The position numbers and the translations under genes were made by a program. The notes under the pieces are model-generated. The model saw only the letters and a program-made list of their open reading frames with translations, had not been told where the DNA came from and did no database searches. Positions 8,074 through 15,981 of a stretch of 41,604 nt of DNA are shown in pieces (the stretch's first letter is position 1; each line of letters begins with the position of its first letter). The DNA is taken from contig JAITFW010000077.1 of assembly GCA_031281085.1 (NCBI GenBank), positions 1 through 41,604 on the forward strand. The letters run 5' to 3'. Origin of the DNA: Chlamydiales bacterium (lineage in GTDB: Bacteria > Chlamydiota > Chlamydiia > Chlamydiales > Rhabdochlamydiaceae).

Positions 8074-8940
8074 TTATTTTATTTTTTTTTGATAGCTCAA
8101 GAGAGTATTAGTAAGAAGCATAGAAATTGTCATAGGACCCACCCCTCCTGGAACAGGAGTAATATAAGAACAATGGGGAGCTACTTCATCAAAAGCAACA
8201 TCTCCTACAATCTGCTTTTCCCCGTGGTTATTTATAATATGGTTAATCCCTACATCAATTACTGCTGCATGAGGTTTAACCATGTTTTTTTTAATAAAAG
8301 CCGGCTTGCCAATAGCTGCAATTAATACATCTGCTTGTTTGCAAATCTCTTCTAATTTCTCAGAAAAACTATGAACTAAAGTAACTGTTGCGTTGCAATG
8401 AGGGGCTTTTTGCATTAAAAGCGCTGCTAAAGGTTTCCCAACGATATTGCTTCTTCCTACGATAACAACGTGTTTACCTAGTAAAGGAATCTGAGATTGC
8501 GTTAATAATACATGAATGCCGTGAGGTGTGCAAGGAATAAACCCATCGCTTTCTCCAAGCAATAACTTACCCATATTAAAAGGGTTAAATCCATCTACAT
8601 CTTTTTCAGGGTCAATCATTTGCATAATTAAAGAAGGATTTATGTGCTCTGGTAAAGGTAGTTGTACCAAAATACCGTCTACAGCAGGATCCGCATTTAA
8701 ACGTTTAATTTCTAAAATGACTTGGATTTCAGAAACATAAGAGGGGAGCTCAACATCAAAAGAGACGATACCTACTTCTTGACACCGTCTTTTTTTCATA
8801 CGGATATAGCTATGAGAAGCAGGATTATCTCCTATACGTACAAAAGCTAATCCAGGAGGGCGATTTTTGAACTTAGCAATAGAGGATTTGATTCTTTCTT
8901 GAATTGTTTTTGCAATGGATATGCCATCAATGAGTTTCAT
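8074..8940 (-). CDS. folD: Bifunctional methylenetetrahydrofolate dehydrogenase/cyclohydrolase
   Basis: A 288-residue enzyme that interconverts 5,10-methylene-, methenyl- and 10-formyl-tetrahydrofolate with NADP. The catalytic Tyr-Lys region is SYIRMKKRRCQEVGI (about 44-58). GILVQLPLPEHI (about 89-100), DVDGFNPFNMG, the Rossmann motif VIVGRSNIVGKPLAALL and the C-terminal signature TPVPGGVGPMTISMLL are all intact. The length is typical. It lies in the same-strand run with the HAD and RNase R genes. Confidence 0.95.
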   Translation of the reverse strand: MKLIDGISIAKTIQERIKSSIAKFKNRPPGLAFVRIGDNPASHSYIRMKKRRCQEVGIVSFDVELPSYVSEIQVILEIKRLNADPAVDGILVQLPLPEHINPSLIMQMIDPEKDVDGFNPFNMGKLLLGESDGFIPCTPHGIHVLLTQSQIPLLGKHVVIVGRSNIVGKPLAALLMQKAPHCNATVTLVHSFSEKLEEICKQADVLIAAIGKPAFIKKNMVKPHAAVIDVGINHIINNHGEKQIVGDVAFDEVAPHCSYITPVPGGVGPMTISMLLTNTLLSYQKKIK

Positions 8941-8985
8941 GTCTACCTTTGTTTAAATAGTCAATCATAATTTAGATGTAGATGT

Positions 8986-9630
8986 TTATTTGTTGCTAAT
9001 AAGGTCATGATACCCAAAGAGTTGATGTTCTGTTCTATCATAATGGGTTACTACTCCACTAGCTTCTTTTACTAAAAGCATCCCCGCTGTCAGATTCCAG
9101 CTGTTAAAACCTGTTTCCCAAAAACCATCAAAGCGTCCAGATGCTACATATGCTAGGTCAATAGCTGCAGAACTTAATCTACGAATAGGTACTCCTGTTC
9201 TTAAGACTTCAGAAAAATGTTCTATACAATGCATAGGATTTTTGTGCACATCATAAGGAAAACCTGTTGCTAGAAAAGCTTGATCTATTTGCGATACCGA
9301 GGGATCGTTTAACGATCGACTATTAAGAAGAGCTCCTTGTTGTTTTTGAGTAACAAATAATTCTTTTGTCATAGGTTGGTATACAACACCACAAACTACT
9401 TCTTTATCAACAGCTAAGGCAGTACTCATCGAAAAAGGTGGGATCTCATGTACAAAATTTAGAGTGCCATCTAGAGGATCAATTGCTCTATCACACTTTG
9501 TCATTAGATTTTGTTTGCCGGGCTTTGAATCAATGGTCAACTGAGATCCAAAGCCTTTTTTTAAAACATCGCCAGCTAGAAGAGCTATTTCTATAGAAAA
9601 AGGCGCCCATTCTTTAATGATATTGGACAT
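8986..9630 (-). CDS. Inositol-monophosphatase-like protein with internal deletion
   Basis: A 214-residue relative of SuhB/IMPase, which normally has about 260 residues. The N-terminal helix region and LMTKCDRAI run directly into IDPLDGTLNF at residues 50-59. In the family about 40 residues lie between these elements, including the GEE segment that supplies a metal-binding Glu. That block is absent in frame. The later WD motif, whose Asp is also catalytic, reads SWNLTAG with Asn179. The remainder (RRLSSAAIDLAYVASGRFDG) is well kept. It is probably a catalytically impaired or repurposed protein, or a young pseudogene still in frame. Confidence 0.8.
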   Translation of the reverse strand: MSNIIKEWAPFSIEIALLAGDVLKKGFGSQLTIDSKPGKQNLMTKCDRAIDPLDGTLNFVHEIPPFSMSTALAVDKEVVCGVVYQPMTKELFVTQKQQGALLNSRSLNDPSVSQIDQAFLATGFPYDVHKNPMHCIEHFSEVLRTGVPIRRLSSAAIDLAYVASGRFDGFWETGFNSWNLTAGMLLVKEASGVVTHYDRTEHQLFGYHDLISNK

Positions 9631-9651
9631 AAAACCCCTAGTGATTTGTAT

Positions 9652-10182
9652 TTAGTTTTTATGAAGAGAATCACGTCCAATCGTAGCTTTCCAATTCATT
9701 TTTCTTGAATAGATAAACAATACAATAGGGAGATATATCCATAAAAAGGCAGCAAGCGTATCACAAATAGGCAATAACGTAAAATCGATGAGAATGAACT
9801 TCCAAGATAAATTCCATTCTAGATGGGTTACACAGTAAAAAATCCATTGAAATATAGTCATAGATGTACTAATTAATCCTGTTAGTAAACAAATCGAGTG
9901 TAGCCTTTCTTCAAAAAAATGTTTCTTTTGTCGATGTAATAAAAGAGTTGTTAAGCAAGTATTTAGTGCATAAAAACCAAAACGCAAATCAGAATTTATC
10001 GAATCTAACAACAAGCCGCATCCTAAAGTAACCCAAAGAGAAGAAACTAAGGAAGTGCGCAAATAAAGAAGAGCAAAAAAAGCAGTAAAGGGAATTAAAT
10101 GTATTTGAGGATAAACCGCTGTGCTAAATAGTGTGCATAACAAAGTAACTAAAAATACGTATAGAAGAGGGATAGAAGCCAT
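9652..10182 (-). CDS. Integral membrane protein, MreD-like
   Basis: A 176-residue, almost wholly hydrophobic protein with about five predicted membrane segments. The arrangement of an early LIPFTAFFALLYL segment followed by GCGLLLDSINSDLRFGFYALNT resembles the GLLLDs...lG..al pattern of MreD, the rod-shape-determining membrane protein. The length fits MreD. The match is by pattern only and mreC is not adjacent. It sits between the sugar transferase and the IMPase-like gene on the same strand. Confidence 0.5.
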   Translation of the reverse strand: MASIPLLYVFLVTLLCTLFSTAVYPQIHLIPFTAFFALLYLRTSLVSSLWVTLGCGLLLDSINSDLRFGFYALNTCLTTLLLHRQKKHFFEERLHSICLLTGLISTSMTIFQWIFYCVTHLEWNLSWKFILIDFTLLPICDTLAAFLWIYLPIVLFIYSRKMNWKATIGRDSLHKN

Positions 10183-10192
10183 GAAGAGATTA

Positions 10193-10873
10193 TTAAAATG
10201 CTCCTTTAGAGGCGATCATTTCAGGAATGGTTTTTGCAATTAATTGCATATCGAGTAGAAAGGAGTGAGTTTGTACATAGCTTAAATCTAATGCAACTCT
10301 TTCTTCAAAATTCAAGACACTTCTTCCTGAAGTTTGCCATATACCTGTAAGTCCTGGTTTAATAGAGAATAGAATATCAATATTGCTTCCGATCAGTTCT
10401 TTAATTCTCTTTTCTTCGTAAGGTAAATAAGGTCTTGGTCCAACTATGCTTAAATCTCCCTTTAACACATTCCAAAATTGAGGAAGTTCATCAAGAGAGG
10501 TTTTACGGATCAACCTACCTAAATACGTTAGTCTTGGGTCATTTTTTAGCTTAAAAAACTTTTGCCATTCCCTGTTTAACTTAGGCTGCTGCTTAAGCAA
10601 GTGCTGTAAACGAGAATCTGCATCATAACACATAGAACGAAACTTCCAAAATTTAAAAAGTCGACCTTTGTGCCCTAGCCTTAGGCTGCAGTAAAAAATA
10701 GGTCCTTTTGAGGAGATTTTGATCAAAAATGCAATTGTTATGAGGAACGGAAGACCCAAAAGCAAAACTGCCGAGCTAAACAGAATGTCAAAGATACGTT
10801 TTCTTTTTTTAAAAGGAATCATTTCTAAAAAAGTTGCTAAGGCTGGACCTGACGAAATTCGATCTAAAGTCAT
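10193..10873 (-). CDS. Undecaprenyl-phosphate sugar phosphotransferase (bacterial sugar transferase family)
   Basis: A 226-residue polyprenyl-phosphate hexose-1-phosphate transferase of the short, single-domain type (like the C-terminal half of WbaP). One membrane segment lies at about 29-50 after KRIFDIL. It is followed by GPIFYCSLRLGHKGRLFKFWKFRSM, then the acidic catalytic block TSLDELPQFWNVLKGDLSIVGPRPYLP with its invariant Asp-Glu and GPRP. KPGLTGIWQTSGRS follows. The family loads the first sugar of a glycan onto the lipid carrier at the inner membrane. No other glycan gene is nearby except distant rfbA. Confidence 0.9.
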   Translation of the reverse strand: MTLDRISSGPALATFLEMIPFKKRKRIFDILFSSAVLLLGLPFLITIAFLIKISSKGPIFYCSLRLGHKGRLFKFWKFRSMCYDADSRLQHLLKQQPKLNREWQKFFKLKNDPRLTYLGRLIRKTSLDELPQFWNVLKGDLSIVGPRPYLPYEEKRIKELIGSNIDILFSIKPGLTGIWQTSGRSVLNFEERVALDLSYVQTHSFLLDMQLIAKTIPEMIASKGAF

Positions 10874-11071
10874 TATTTGCTCTTAAATGAAGAGATATTG
10901 ATTTACATTATTAAATATACAAGAAATTATTGTCAAATTTGCTCGAACTTAACAATTGTATACAAATCAAGATTGAATCTGACAGATACCCATTTTAGAA
11001 TAGTGTTTAAGAGTAACTTATCGGATTTCTCTTTACTGTCAGCTCCCTCTTGATTCTATACTGAAAATCAT
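10874..11071. other. Intergenic stretch upstream of sugar transferase
   Basis: About 200 bp of AT-rich DNA between the sugar transferase start and the first recognisable IS debris. No convincing frame is seen. It presumably contains the promoter of the minus-strand sugar transferase operon, but no clear -35/-10 pair could be assigned. Confidence 0.4.
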
Positions 11072-11191
11072 TATGATAAAAAGTTCTCAGATTTTAAATC
11101 GGCCATTTATCCTTTTTTTGAAAATTTTCCTAAATATCGAGAAGAACTTCAGCCTCTTTTTTCCTGGAAATTTTCTTTTAGTAAATCTTAA
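11072..11191 (+). pseudogene. IS630-type transposase, C-terminal remnant
   Basis: The frame starting at 11072 reads YDKKFSDFKSAIYPFFEN, then FPKYREELQPLFSWKFSFSKS, and stops at 11189-11191. This matches the C-terminal helix of IS630-family transposases (FkxaiexFFxNlxxYkxeLxsLlt.nF). No upstream part could be joined, so only about 40 codons survive. It matters because IS630 relatives transpose into TA, the target of the miniature elements in this window. Confidence 0.5.
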
Positions 11192-11229
11192 TTTAAAAAC
11201 AATCGAGTTTATCAAGGAGCAGGAGGCCA

Positions 11230-11529
11230 ATGATTGGGTTAGGACGAAAAGGGTTAAGCACAAAATCCCATTTAGCCCTTTCAACAGGAGGAGATCAAAG
11301 AGCTTAGCTTACTGAAGACCTGTGTGTCGATAGGAAAGAATTTTCAAAGCTTTGGGAATTAGGAAAGTAGTCGGGAATTCGATATGTCATTGCAGATAAA
11401 GGATACGACTATTTTGATGTACGTAGCTTGATTAAAAAAGCGGAAAAAATCCCCGTTATTTCAAGAAGAGCCCATGCTATTTTTCCGGGCATTAAAACCC
11501 AAAACAGAGGTTTAATAAGAAACAAAGGC
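11230..11529 (+). pseudogene. IS5-family transposase fragment (second copy)
   Basis: Closely similar in DNA to 468-660. It reads MIGLGRKGLSTKSHLALSTGG, with in-frame stops at the TAGs near 11305 and 11370. It continues SGIRYVIADKGYDYFDVRSLIKKAEK and ISRRAHAIFPGIKTQNRGLI, then breaks off near 11529. The N-terminus and the C-terminal part (RSAIERFF) are missing. It preserves a middle part (ISRRAHAIFPG) that is absent from the copy at the left edge, so the two fragments together show most of the parental transposase. Confidence 0.75.
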
Positions 11530-11536
11530 AAGAGCA

Positions 11537-11959
11537 ATGAGTATGATAATAAAAAATGTAGAATCAGCTTGGCAAAACGATTCTTTTTATGTGAAAACAA
11601 TTTCTAGAAATGCAGCTAGTATTTTTAAAGAAGGGATATTTGGATGTTTGGCAGGTCGTATTACTAGAGTTGTTTCTTCCAGAGGAGGAGCCACTTTTTT
11701 AGTAGCTTATAGAACTTCTGACATCTTTATCCAATTTATCGAAAACAGGTTTGTAAAAGATCGTTTTATGTCCGATGCTAATAGTGAAAGGGACATAAGA
11801 TCCCTTGCAAAGCTTACTTTGAGCACAATTCTTGCTGAAAAGGTGATTTCTTTAACAGGTGTAGAATCATTAAGATTGCTTCCTTTGATTAAATTTTGGC
11901 TTACAGTGATTGTTATTGATGTAGCATTCAAGAAAATAGCCCATGCATTTTTTCCTTAA
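11537..11959 (+). CDS. Hypothetical protein, 140 residues, unknown family
   Basis: An open frame of 140 codons starting just after the truncated IS5 remnant. There is weak purine-rich sequence (GGCAAGAG) before the ATG. The protein is mixed hydrophobic, with a C-terminal hydrophobic stretch at about 117-133 (LLPLIKFWLTVIVIDVAF). The glycine-containing IFGCLAGRITRVVSSRGGATF lies near 35-55. I do not recognise it. Its isolation inside IS debris leaves open a remnant or a horizontally acquired gene. Its even length and lack of stops favour a real protein. Confidence 0.5.
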   Translation: MSMIIKNVESAWQNDSFYVKTISRNAASIFKEGIFGCLAGRITRVVSSRGGATFLVAYRTSDIFIQFIENRFVKDRFMSDANSERDIRSLAKLTLSTILAEKVISLTGVESLRLLPLIKFWLTVIVIDVAFKKIAHAFFP

Positions 11960-12215
11960 AAAGGATAGCAATGAACCTCATTCGAAACTAGAAAATAAAA
12001 ATCTTTTCAGTAAAATACCACACTTAAAAACACAAGAGCATGATGAAATTTGAAAAAGTAAAAAATGCAGAAAACCAGAAATTCCGACAATTAATAAGAG
12101 AGAAACCAAGCACATTCTTTTGAGAATTTCCAAGGAAATAGGCTTATTGTTACAAGGATTAATGACTTTATATAGGGGAATGAATGAGGTCTTCCCATCG
12201 GAATGAAACGCTATA
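11960..12215. other. Intergenic stretch in the IS debris region
   Basis: No convincing gene. A 91-codon minus-strand frame covers it, but its first codons are read from the miniature element, so it is at best a fusion of debris. Confidence 0.4.
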
Positions 12216-12346
12216 TACTTGTTTGTTTTTAAATTAAGAATTGAGTTAAACAAGAATCTTTAAAAAAAGAATGCAACTTCCTATAAAAGAAGAAGTTTTT
12301 TTAAAAAATACTGAAATACAATTCTTAATTTAAAATGAAACTCGTA
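12216..12346. mobile_element. MITE-like element, copy 2
   Basis: A 131-bp element matching copy 1 (174-303) along its length. The left end is TACTTGTTTG + TTTTTAAATTAAGAATTG. The reverse complement of the right end is TACGAGTTTC + ATTTTAAATTAAGAATTG. It is flanked by TA (12214-12215 and 12347-12348), here within longer TATA tracts. The interior shares TAAACAAGAATCTTTAAAAAA with copy 1 and has no coding capacity. The terminal repeats would let the whole element fold as a long hairpin. Confidence 0.78.
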
Positions 12347-12393
12347 TATAAGGATCCATTGGACAAAATTGATTCAATTCTCTTAGAAAGCAA

Positions 12394-12612
12394 GGGATCT
12401 CCCTTTTTACTAAAATTTAAAAAAACAGGAAAAATGTACTCATGCCCATCTGGGATGAAATGATGTTAGGAAAACGGGTTTTGATTGAAAGCGTTCTCAA
12501 CTTGCTAAGCTGTTAAATAGAGCATCATCGTCATCGGAATCAATGGAGTTTTTTAAGTCAGCTATTGTCTGCTTTAGGTGCGTATTGTTTACATCCTCAT
12601 AAATCGAGATGA
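12394..12612 (+). pseudogene. IS982-family transposase, C-terminal remnant
   Basis: Read with one frameshift near 12418, the strand gives GISLFTKI, then KNRKNVLMPIWDEMMLGKR, VLIESVLNLLSC, a stop, and IEHHRHRNQWSFLSQLLSAL, ending GAYCLHPHKSR. This is the C-terminal pattern of IS982 transposases (irKNmkN.lm...LlrKR.lIEsVfn.LK...iEHtRHRs..nFl..l.agl.AY). The internal stop and frameshift show it is inactive. It ends just short of the convergent TPR-protein gene. Confidence 0.72.
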
Positions 12613-12637
12613 TTTTTTTTCAATCAGATTAGGGTTT

Positions 12638-14149
12638 TTATAAAGGATCTGGGCAGAGCCGTTTTAAATGAGCATGTAATTTTCTAAGTGCTTTAGGACG
12701 ATGATTTCTTTCTTGGGTAAGCCTATTGGCTTGATGCCAATATTTCCAGGCTCGATTAAAATCAAGGCGTTGTAGGGATAGGATGGTTAAGTAATAAGCA
12801 ACAGTAGCATTAGTGGGATCTAATGCGTAGTAGGTCTCTAATGTTTGCATAGCTTCCATCGAGCGATTGAGCTGTAACCAGGTGGTGGCTAGTTGAAAAA
12901 TTCCAGCGCGGTATTTAGGAAACCTCTTTAGTACTTCTTGTAATGCTTTTTGTTTGTGTATGATGGAATCTCTAGTTTCATCGACGTGTAAGAACACAGT
13001 GCGAATCCCTTCTGCATCTATTCTTTTTTTTAAATAATCTTCTGGAATGGTTTCAGTTGATACAGAGTCTTCAAAAGTCAGATTTCGAATTTCTTTCAAT
13101 AGGTTTTCTCCCTGAATTTCTTCTCCTATCAATAGATAGTTAATTCCTAGAAACATTTTAAGTAGAGGATCTTGAGGTAGAAATAATTGGGCTTTTTTAT
13201 ATAGATTTATGGCTTTTCGATAGTCATTTTTTTGCCAGCATACAGATGCTTGGTTAATAAAAGCTAATCCGATAACTTCTTTCATTGTGCGTTTTTGTAA
13301 ACTACGGTTATCAATTCCTAGATAATTCTCAGAAGGTAGATCAATGCCCCTAGAAGTTGTTTCAATGTTAATCACACGTTCTTTACCAGGATAGCTTAGG
13401 TAGATGTGGCCAGGTGGAGTGATAATGTCTAAGTAAAGATCCAATCTTTGAGCTAAACATAAGTAGAGGATAGAAACCCCCAAGCATACCCCTTGGCGAT
13501 TATCTAGTACAGAAGGTAAAAAAGTATATAGATCGATATCGTGTGCATATAGAGAATGGGGAGGAAAACGAAATTGCATTTGTTGGAAAATAAAGTCATT
13601 TAATGCACGGATCTTTTCTAGATCGGAGGAGTCGGGGGAAAGGCGTGTGAAAATCTGAAGAGCCATTAGGTCTAGCATAGTTTCATATTGTTTAATATGC
13701 TCTAGGTTTTCTGTATCTGATTGAAAAAGCAACAGTGCTCGTGCAAGGTCGATTTCTTCTGAAGGAGTTTTAAGAATATCTTCTTTACAAGTAAGAGATA
13801 CACCTTTTTTCTTACGATTAGCTAAATTAAGAGCAATGGATTGAATCAGTTGGATTTGTTCTTGGTTGAGCATCACGTTTGGTTCAAAGGATTGCCTGGT
13901 AATCAGAGAGATCATTTTCTTTAGATCGAGCATAGGTAATGGCGTATTTTGATGATGAAGTGTTCCTCGGCTTAAGAGCTGCCAAGCACGGCTGAGAGCT
14001 GCTTGTCCTTCTTTAGAATCTGGGTAGAGTTCATAAAAAGCCAAGTGCTGTATGACAGACTTAGGATCTAGGCTATTATATAATGCTTTAAGTTGATTGG
14101 CATGTACATAGAAACCGATGATGAGAAAAAAAAATAAAAAGAGTTTCAT
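12638..14149 (-). CDS. Exported transglutaminase-like (SirB1-type) and TPR protein
   Basis: 503 residues with a signal peptide at about 1-17 (MKLFLFFFLIIGFYVHA). A SirB1/transglutaminase-like core lies at about 150-285. It includes RALNDFIFQQMQFRF, the Cys region VLDNRQGVCLGVSILYLCLAQRL and ITPPGHIYLSYPG with its His. Tetratricopeptide-like helices follow from about 300 to 480 (INQASVCWQKNDYRKAINLYKKA and later repeats). The protein probably acts in the periplasm; its activity is unknown. It overlaps the upstream 70-residue gene by four bases and so belongs to the type III secretion transcript. It may be a chlamydia-specific accessory. Confidence 0.75.
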   Translation of the reverse strand: MKLFLFFFLIIGFYVHANQLKALYNSLDPKSVIQHLAFYELYPDSKEGQAALSRAWQLLSRGTLHHQNTPLPMLDLKKMISLITRQSFEPNVMLNQEQIQLIQSIALNLANRKKKGVSLTCKEDILKTPSEEIDLARALLLFQSDTENLEHIKQYETMLDLMALQIFTRLSPDSSDLEKIRALNDFIFQQMQFRFPPHSLYAHDIDLYTFLPSVLDNRQGVCLGVSILYLCLAQRLDLYLDIITPPGHIYLSYPGKERVINIETTSRGIDLPSENYLGIDNRSLQKRTMKEVIGLAFINQASVCWQKNDYRKAINLYKKAQLFLPQDPLLKMFLGINYLLIGEEIQGENLLKEIRNLTFEDSVSTETIPEDYLKKRIDAEGIRTVFLHVDETRDSIIHKQKALQEVLKRFPKYRAGIFQLATTWLQLNRSMEAMQTLETYYALDPTNATVAYYLTILSLQRLDFNRAWKYWHQANRLTQERNHRPKALRKLHAHLKRLCPDPL

Positions 14150-14358
14150 AGGATCTCTGTGGGAGGAGTTGTAGAGAAGGCTAAATTTTGCAAGATAGAG
14201 CCAAGTTCTTGATGAGAGATGAGTGTCTCTATAGAAGAGCGGAGGCGAAAACTCCAGTTTGTAGATAACACCTTGCCAAGGGCATTGATGCGATCCTCTA
14301 AAGGATGATCCCAGCTTGAGTTAGGAAATAGACTTGTAATAGAGGAGAGAGGATTCAT
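14146..14358 (-). CDS. Small unknown protein in the T3SS operon
   Basis: A 70-residue frame between scc1 (6 bp upstream) and the TPR protein (4-bp ATGA overlap). The tight packing is the main argument that it is real. It is probably mostly helical and has no signal peptide. I recognise no family. By position it could be a small chaperone or secretion accessory. Confidence 0.6.
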   Translation of the reverse strand: MNPLSSITSLFPNSSWDHPLEDRINALGKVLSTNWSFRLRSSIETLISHQELGSILQNLAFSTTPPTEIL

Positions 14359-14364
14359 AGGCTT

Positions 14365-14820
14365 TTAAGGTTTGATATCAAAGGGGTTTAATGATTTTTG
14401 CAAGGGTTCGGGGCAAAGATTGCTGGTCTGACCTGTTGCAATAGCTTGTTTCCAAGCTTGCGCTTTTGCCATAAATAGATGAAGAAAATCTAGAACTTTT
14501 CTCGCTGTTAAAGAAGAGAAGTTAAGGTTAGCGAATAAAACCAGTTGGTTATTGCGCTCAGAAAATCCAAGTGTTCCCAGTGTATTGAGATCTGCATTGG
14601 TTTTCAGAGCATCTCTTAAGACGTTTTCACGAAATTTTCCAGGAGAAATTTCAGAAAGGAAGCAAAAGAAGAGGAGTTTTTCTTGGGTAGCATCAGGTTC
14701 TAGCTGTATATGTAGGACATCGTCTATATTGAGTTTACAGGCTCCTCGTTTGTCAGGAGAGAGATGCGTATCTAACAATGAACTTAAGTCGTTTAGCAAT
14801 TGAACAAATGAATCCATCAT
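14365..14820 (-). CDS. scc1: Type III secretion chaperone, CesT/SycE family (Scc1-like)
   Basis: A 151-residue small acidic chaperone. It has the CesT-like pattern of an N-terminal helix (SFVQLLNDLSSLLDTHL), beta strands (CKLNIDDVLHIQLEPD, KLLFFCFLSEI) and GTLGFSERNNQLVLFANLNFSSLTARKVLDFLHLF. It overlaps the copN stop by four bases. In Chlamydia the gene after copN is scc1 (CT088), half of the Scc1-Scc4 chaperone for the gatekeeper CopN, so the name follows from both fold and position. Confidence 0.82.
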   Translation of the reverse strand: MMDSFVQLLNDLSSLLDTHLSPDKRGACKLNIDDVLHIQLEPDATQEKLLFFCFLSEISPGKFRENVLRDALKTNADLNTLGTLGFSERNNQLVLFANLNFSSLTARKVLDFLHLFMAKAQAWKQAIATGQTSNLCPEPLQKSLNPFDIKP

Positions 14821-15968
14821 GATTCTTTTTCTCCTCCATCGTCTTCTAACTGATCATACAAATCCTCTAATCCTTCGACCATAGCGTTGCTAAGTTCTTG
14901 CCTATGTTGATTAGACCTGTATAGCCTTCCACTTGTTTCTCTTAGGGCTCTGTGATATAAAGAGAGAAGGGTAATGTCTCCTGCAATAGCTAACATCCAT
15001 TTTTTGAGATACTGCTGAAGAATTTTGTCCCCTGAGGGATAACGATCTTGCAGAATCTCCATAAACTGTTTAGCTAGTTCTTCAAAGGTTAGTAAATCCG
15101 ATAGGATGAGTCCATGACGTTTAAATTCAGCAGCAAGGAAGGACATGCGAGATTCAAAAAATCGAAAAATGCCCAAAATGGCTTGTAGTTTACGCGCTTC
15201 TGTGAGTAAATTATGTAGCTCTCCACGATCGATGGAAGAACCTTTTGCCTTTAGGTCACTGCCTAATGAGTGAAGGATGAAAGCGATGACTAATTTCATT
15301 TTGTCATATTTAAACATAGATAAAAGCGTATTAAAAAGCGTATTGCAGTCCCTGGGGTTTCCTGTGATTTCTCGGTACAGAGCGCGCAGTCCAATCGAGG
15401 TTTCTAGGCCTTGTATAGAAAATTCTAGTACTTGTGCTGCTATGTTTTTTCCAGCTTTAATTTCTCGACTGTAAAAATGATGTAATTGTTCTTTAGCAAG
15501 TGCTGCTTGTTTAGACAACTCTCCTGTAGATGTTTGAAGGACAAAATCCAAAACTTCATCAGCTAAGAAATGATCGGGATACATTTCTGCAATTTTTCGC
15601 TGGATATCTTCGGCGGTATCTTCTTCGTTTAGCCTTGAGCGTAAAAGCCTAAGAGCTCTTGCTTGCAGTTCTGGATTTCTTTGTTGGAATTCCTCACTGA
15701 TCTTTTTAACTTCCTCTATTTCTCTAACTCGTTCTTTTTTTTCTGAACGCTCTTCTTTAGGAGATTTTTTTAACCTTGTTTCTAAGCTTTCCGCTTTTCT
15801 CGCAAAGTTGAGTAGAAAAGTACCTTCTTCCGTCCATTCTTGTAAATCTTCACTAGCTTCTTGTACAATTTCTGCTCTTAACCTAGCCATTTCTGTTTCA
15901 GCTGCTTTTTGTGCTTTAGAAGCGTCGCTACGAGAAATACCATCAATATGTCGATTTGGATCTGCCAT
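14817..15968 (-). CDS. copN: Type III secretion gatekeeper CopN (SctW, YopN/TyeA family)
   Basis: A 383-residue gatekeeper that blocks premature effector export at the cytoplasmic face. In Chlamydia it is also secreted. The N-terminal part is charged and helical (MADPNRHIDG..., about 1-95), as expected for a secreted HrpJ/YopN-type protein. The middle contains LRALYREITGNPRDCNTLFNTL (about 200-222). The C-terminal TyeA-like region is about 280-375. The frame is open to 16016, but ATG at 15966-15968, with AAGG nine bases upstream, avoids overlap with sctV and gives the usual start. It sits between sctV and scc1 as in Chlamydia. Confidence 0.85.
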   Translation of the reverse strand: MADPNRHIDGISRSDASKAQKAAETEMARLRAEIVQEASEDLQEWTEEGTFLLNFARKAESLETRLKKSPKEERSEKKERVREIEEVKKISEEFQQRNPELQARALRLLRSRLNEEDTAEDIQRKIAEMYPDHFLADEVLDFVLQTSTGELSKQAALAKEQLHHFYSREIKAGKNIAAQVLEFSIQGLETSIGLRALYREITGNPRDCNTLFNTLLSMFKYDKMKLVIAFILHSLGSDLKAKGSSIDRGELHNLLTEARKLQAILGIFRFFESRMSFLAAEFKRHGLILSDLLTFEELAKQFMEILQDRYPSGDKILQQYLKKWMLAIAGDITLLSLYHRALRETSGRLYRSNQHRQELSNAMVEGLEDLYDQLEDDGGEKES

Positions 15969-15981
15969 ATAAGGATCCCTT

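Noticed and set aside
11073-11315. 80-codon plus-strand frame across 11073-11315
   Set aside because: It joins IS630-like and IS5-like debris in the wrong frames; the homology lies in other frames.
11978-12253. 91-codon minus-strand frame with a hydrophobic middle
   Set aside because: Its first codons are read from the miniature element at 12216-12346, and there is no clear ribosome-binding site. It is more likely debris than a gene, although a remnant of a chlamydial gene cannot be excluded.
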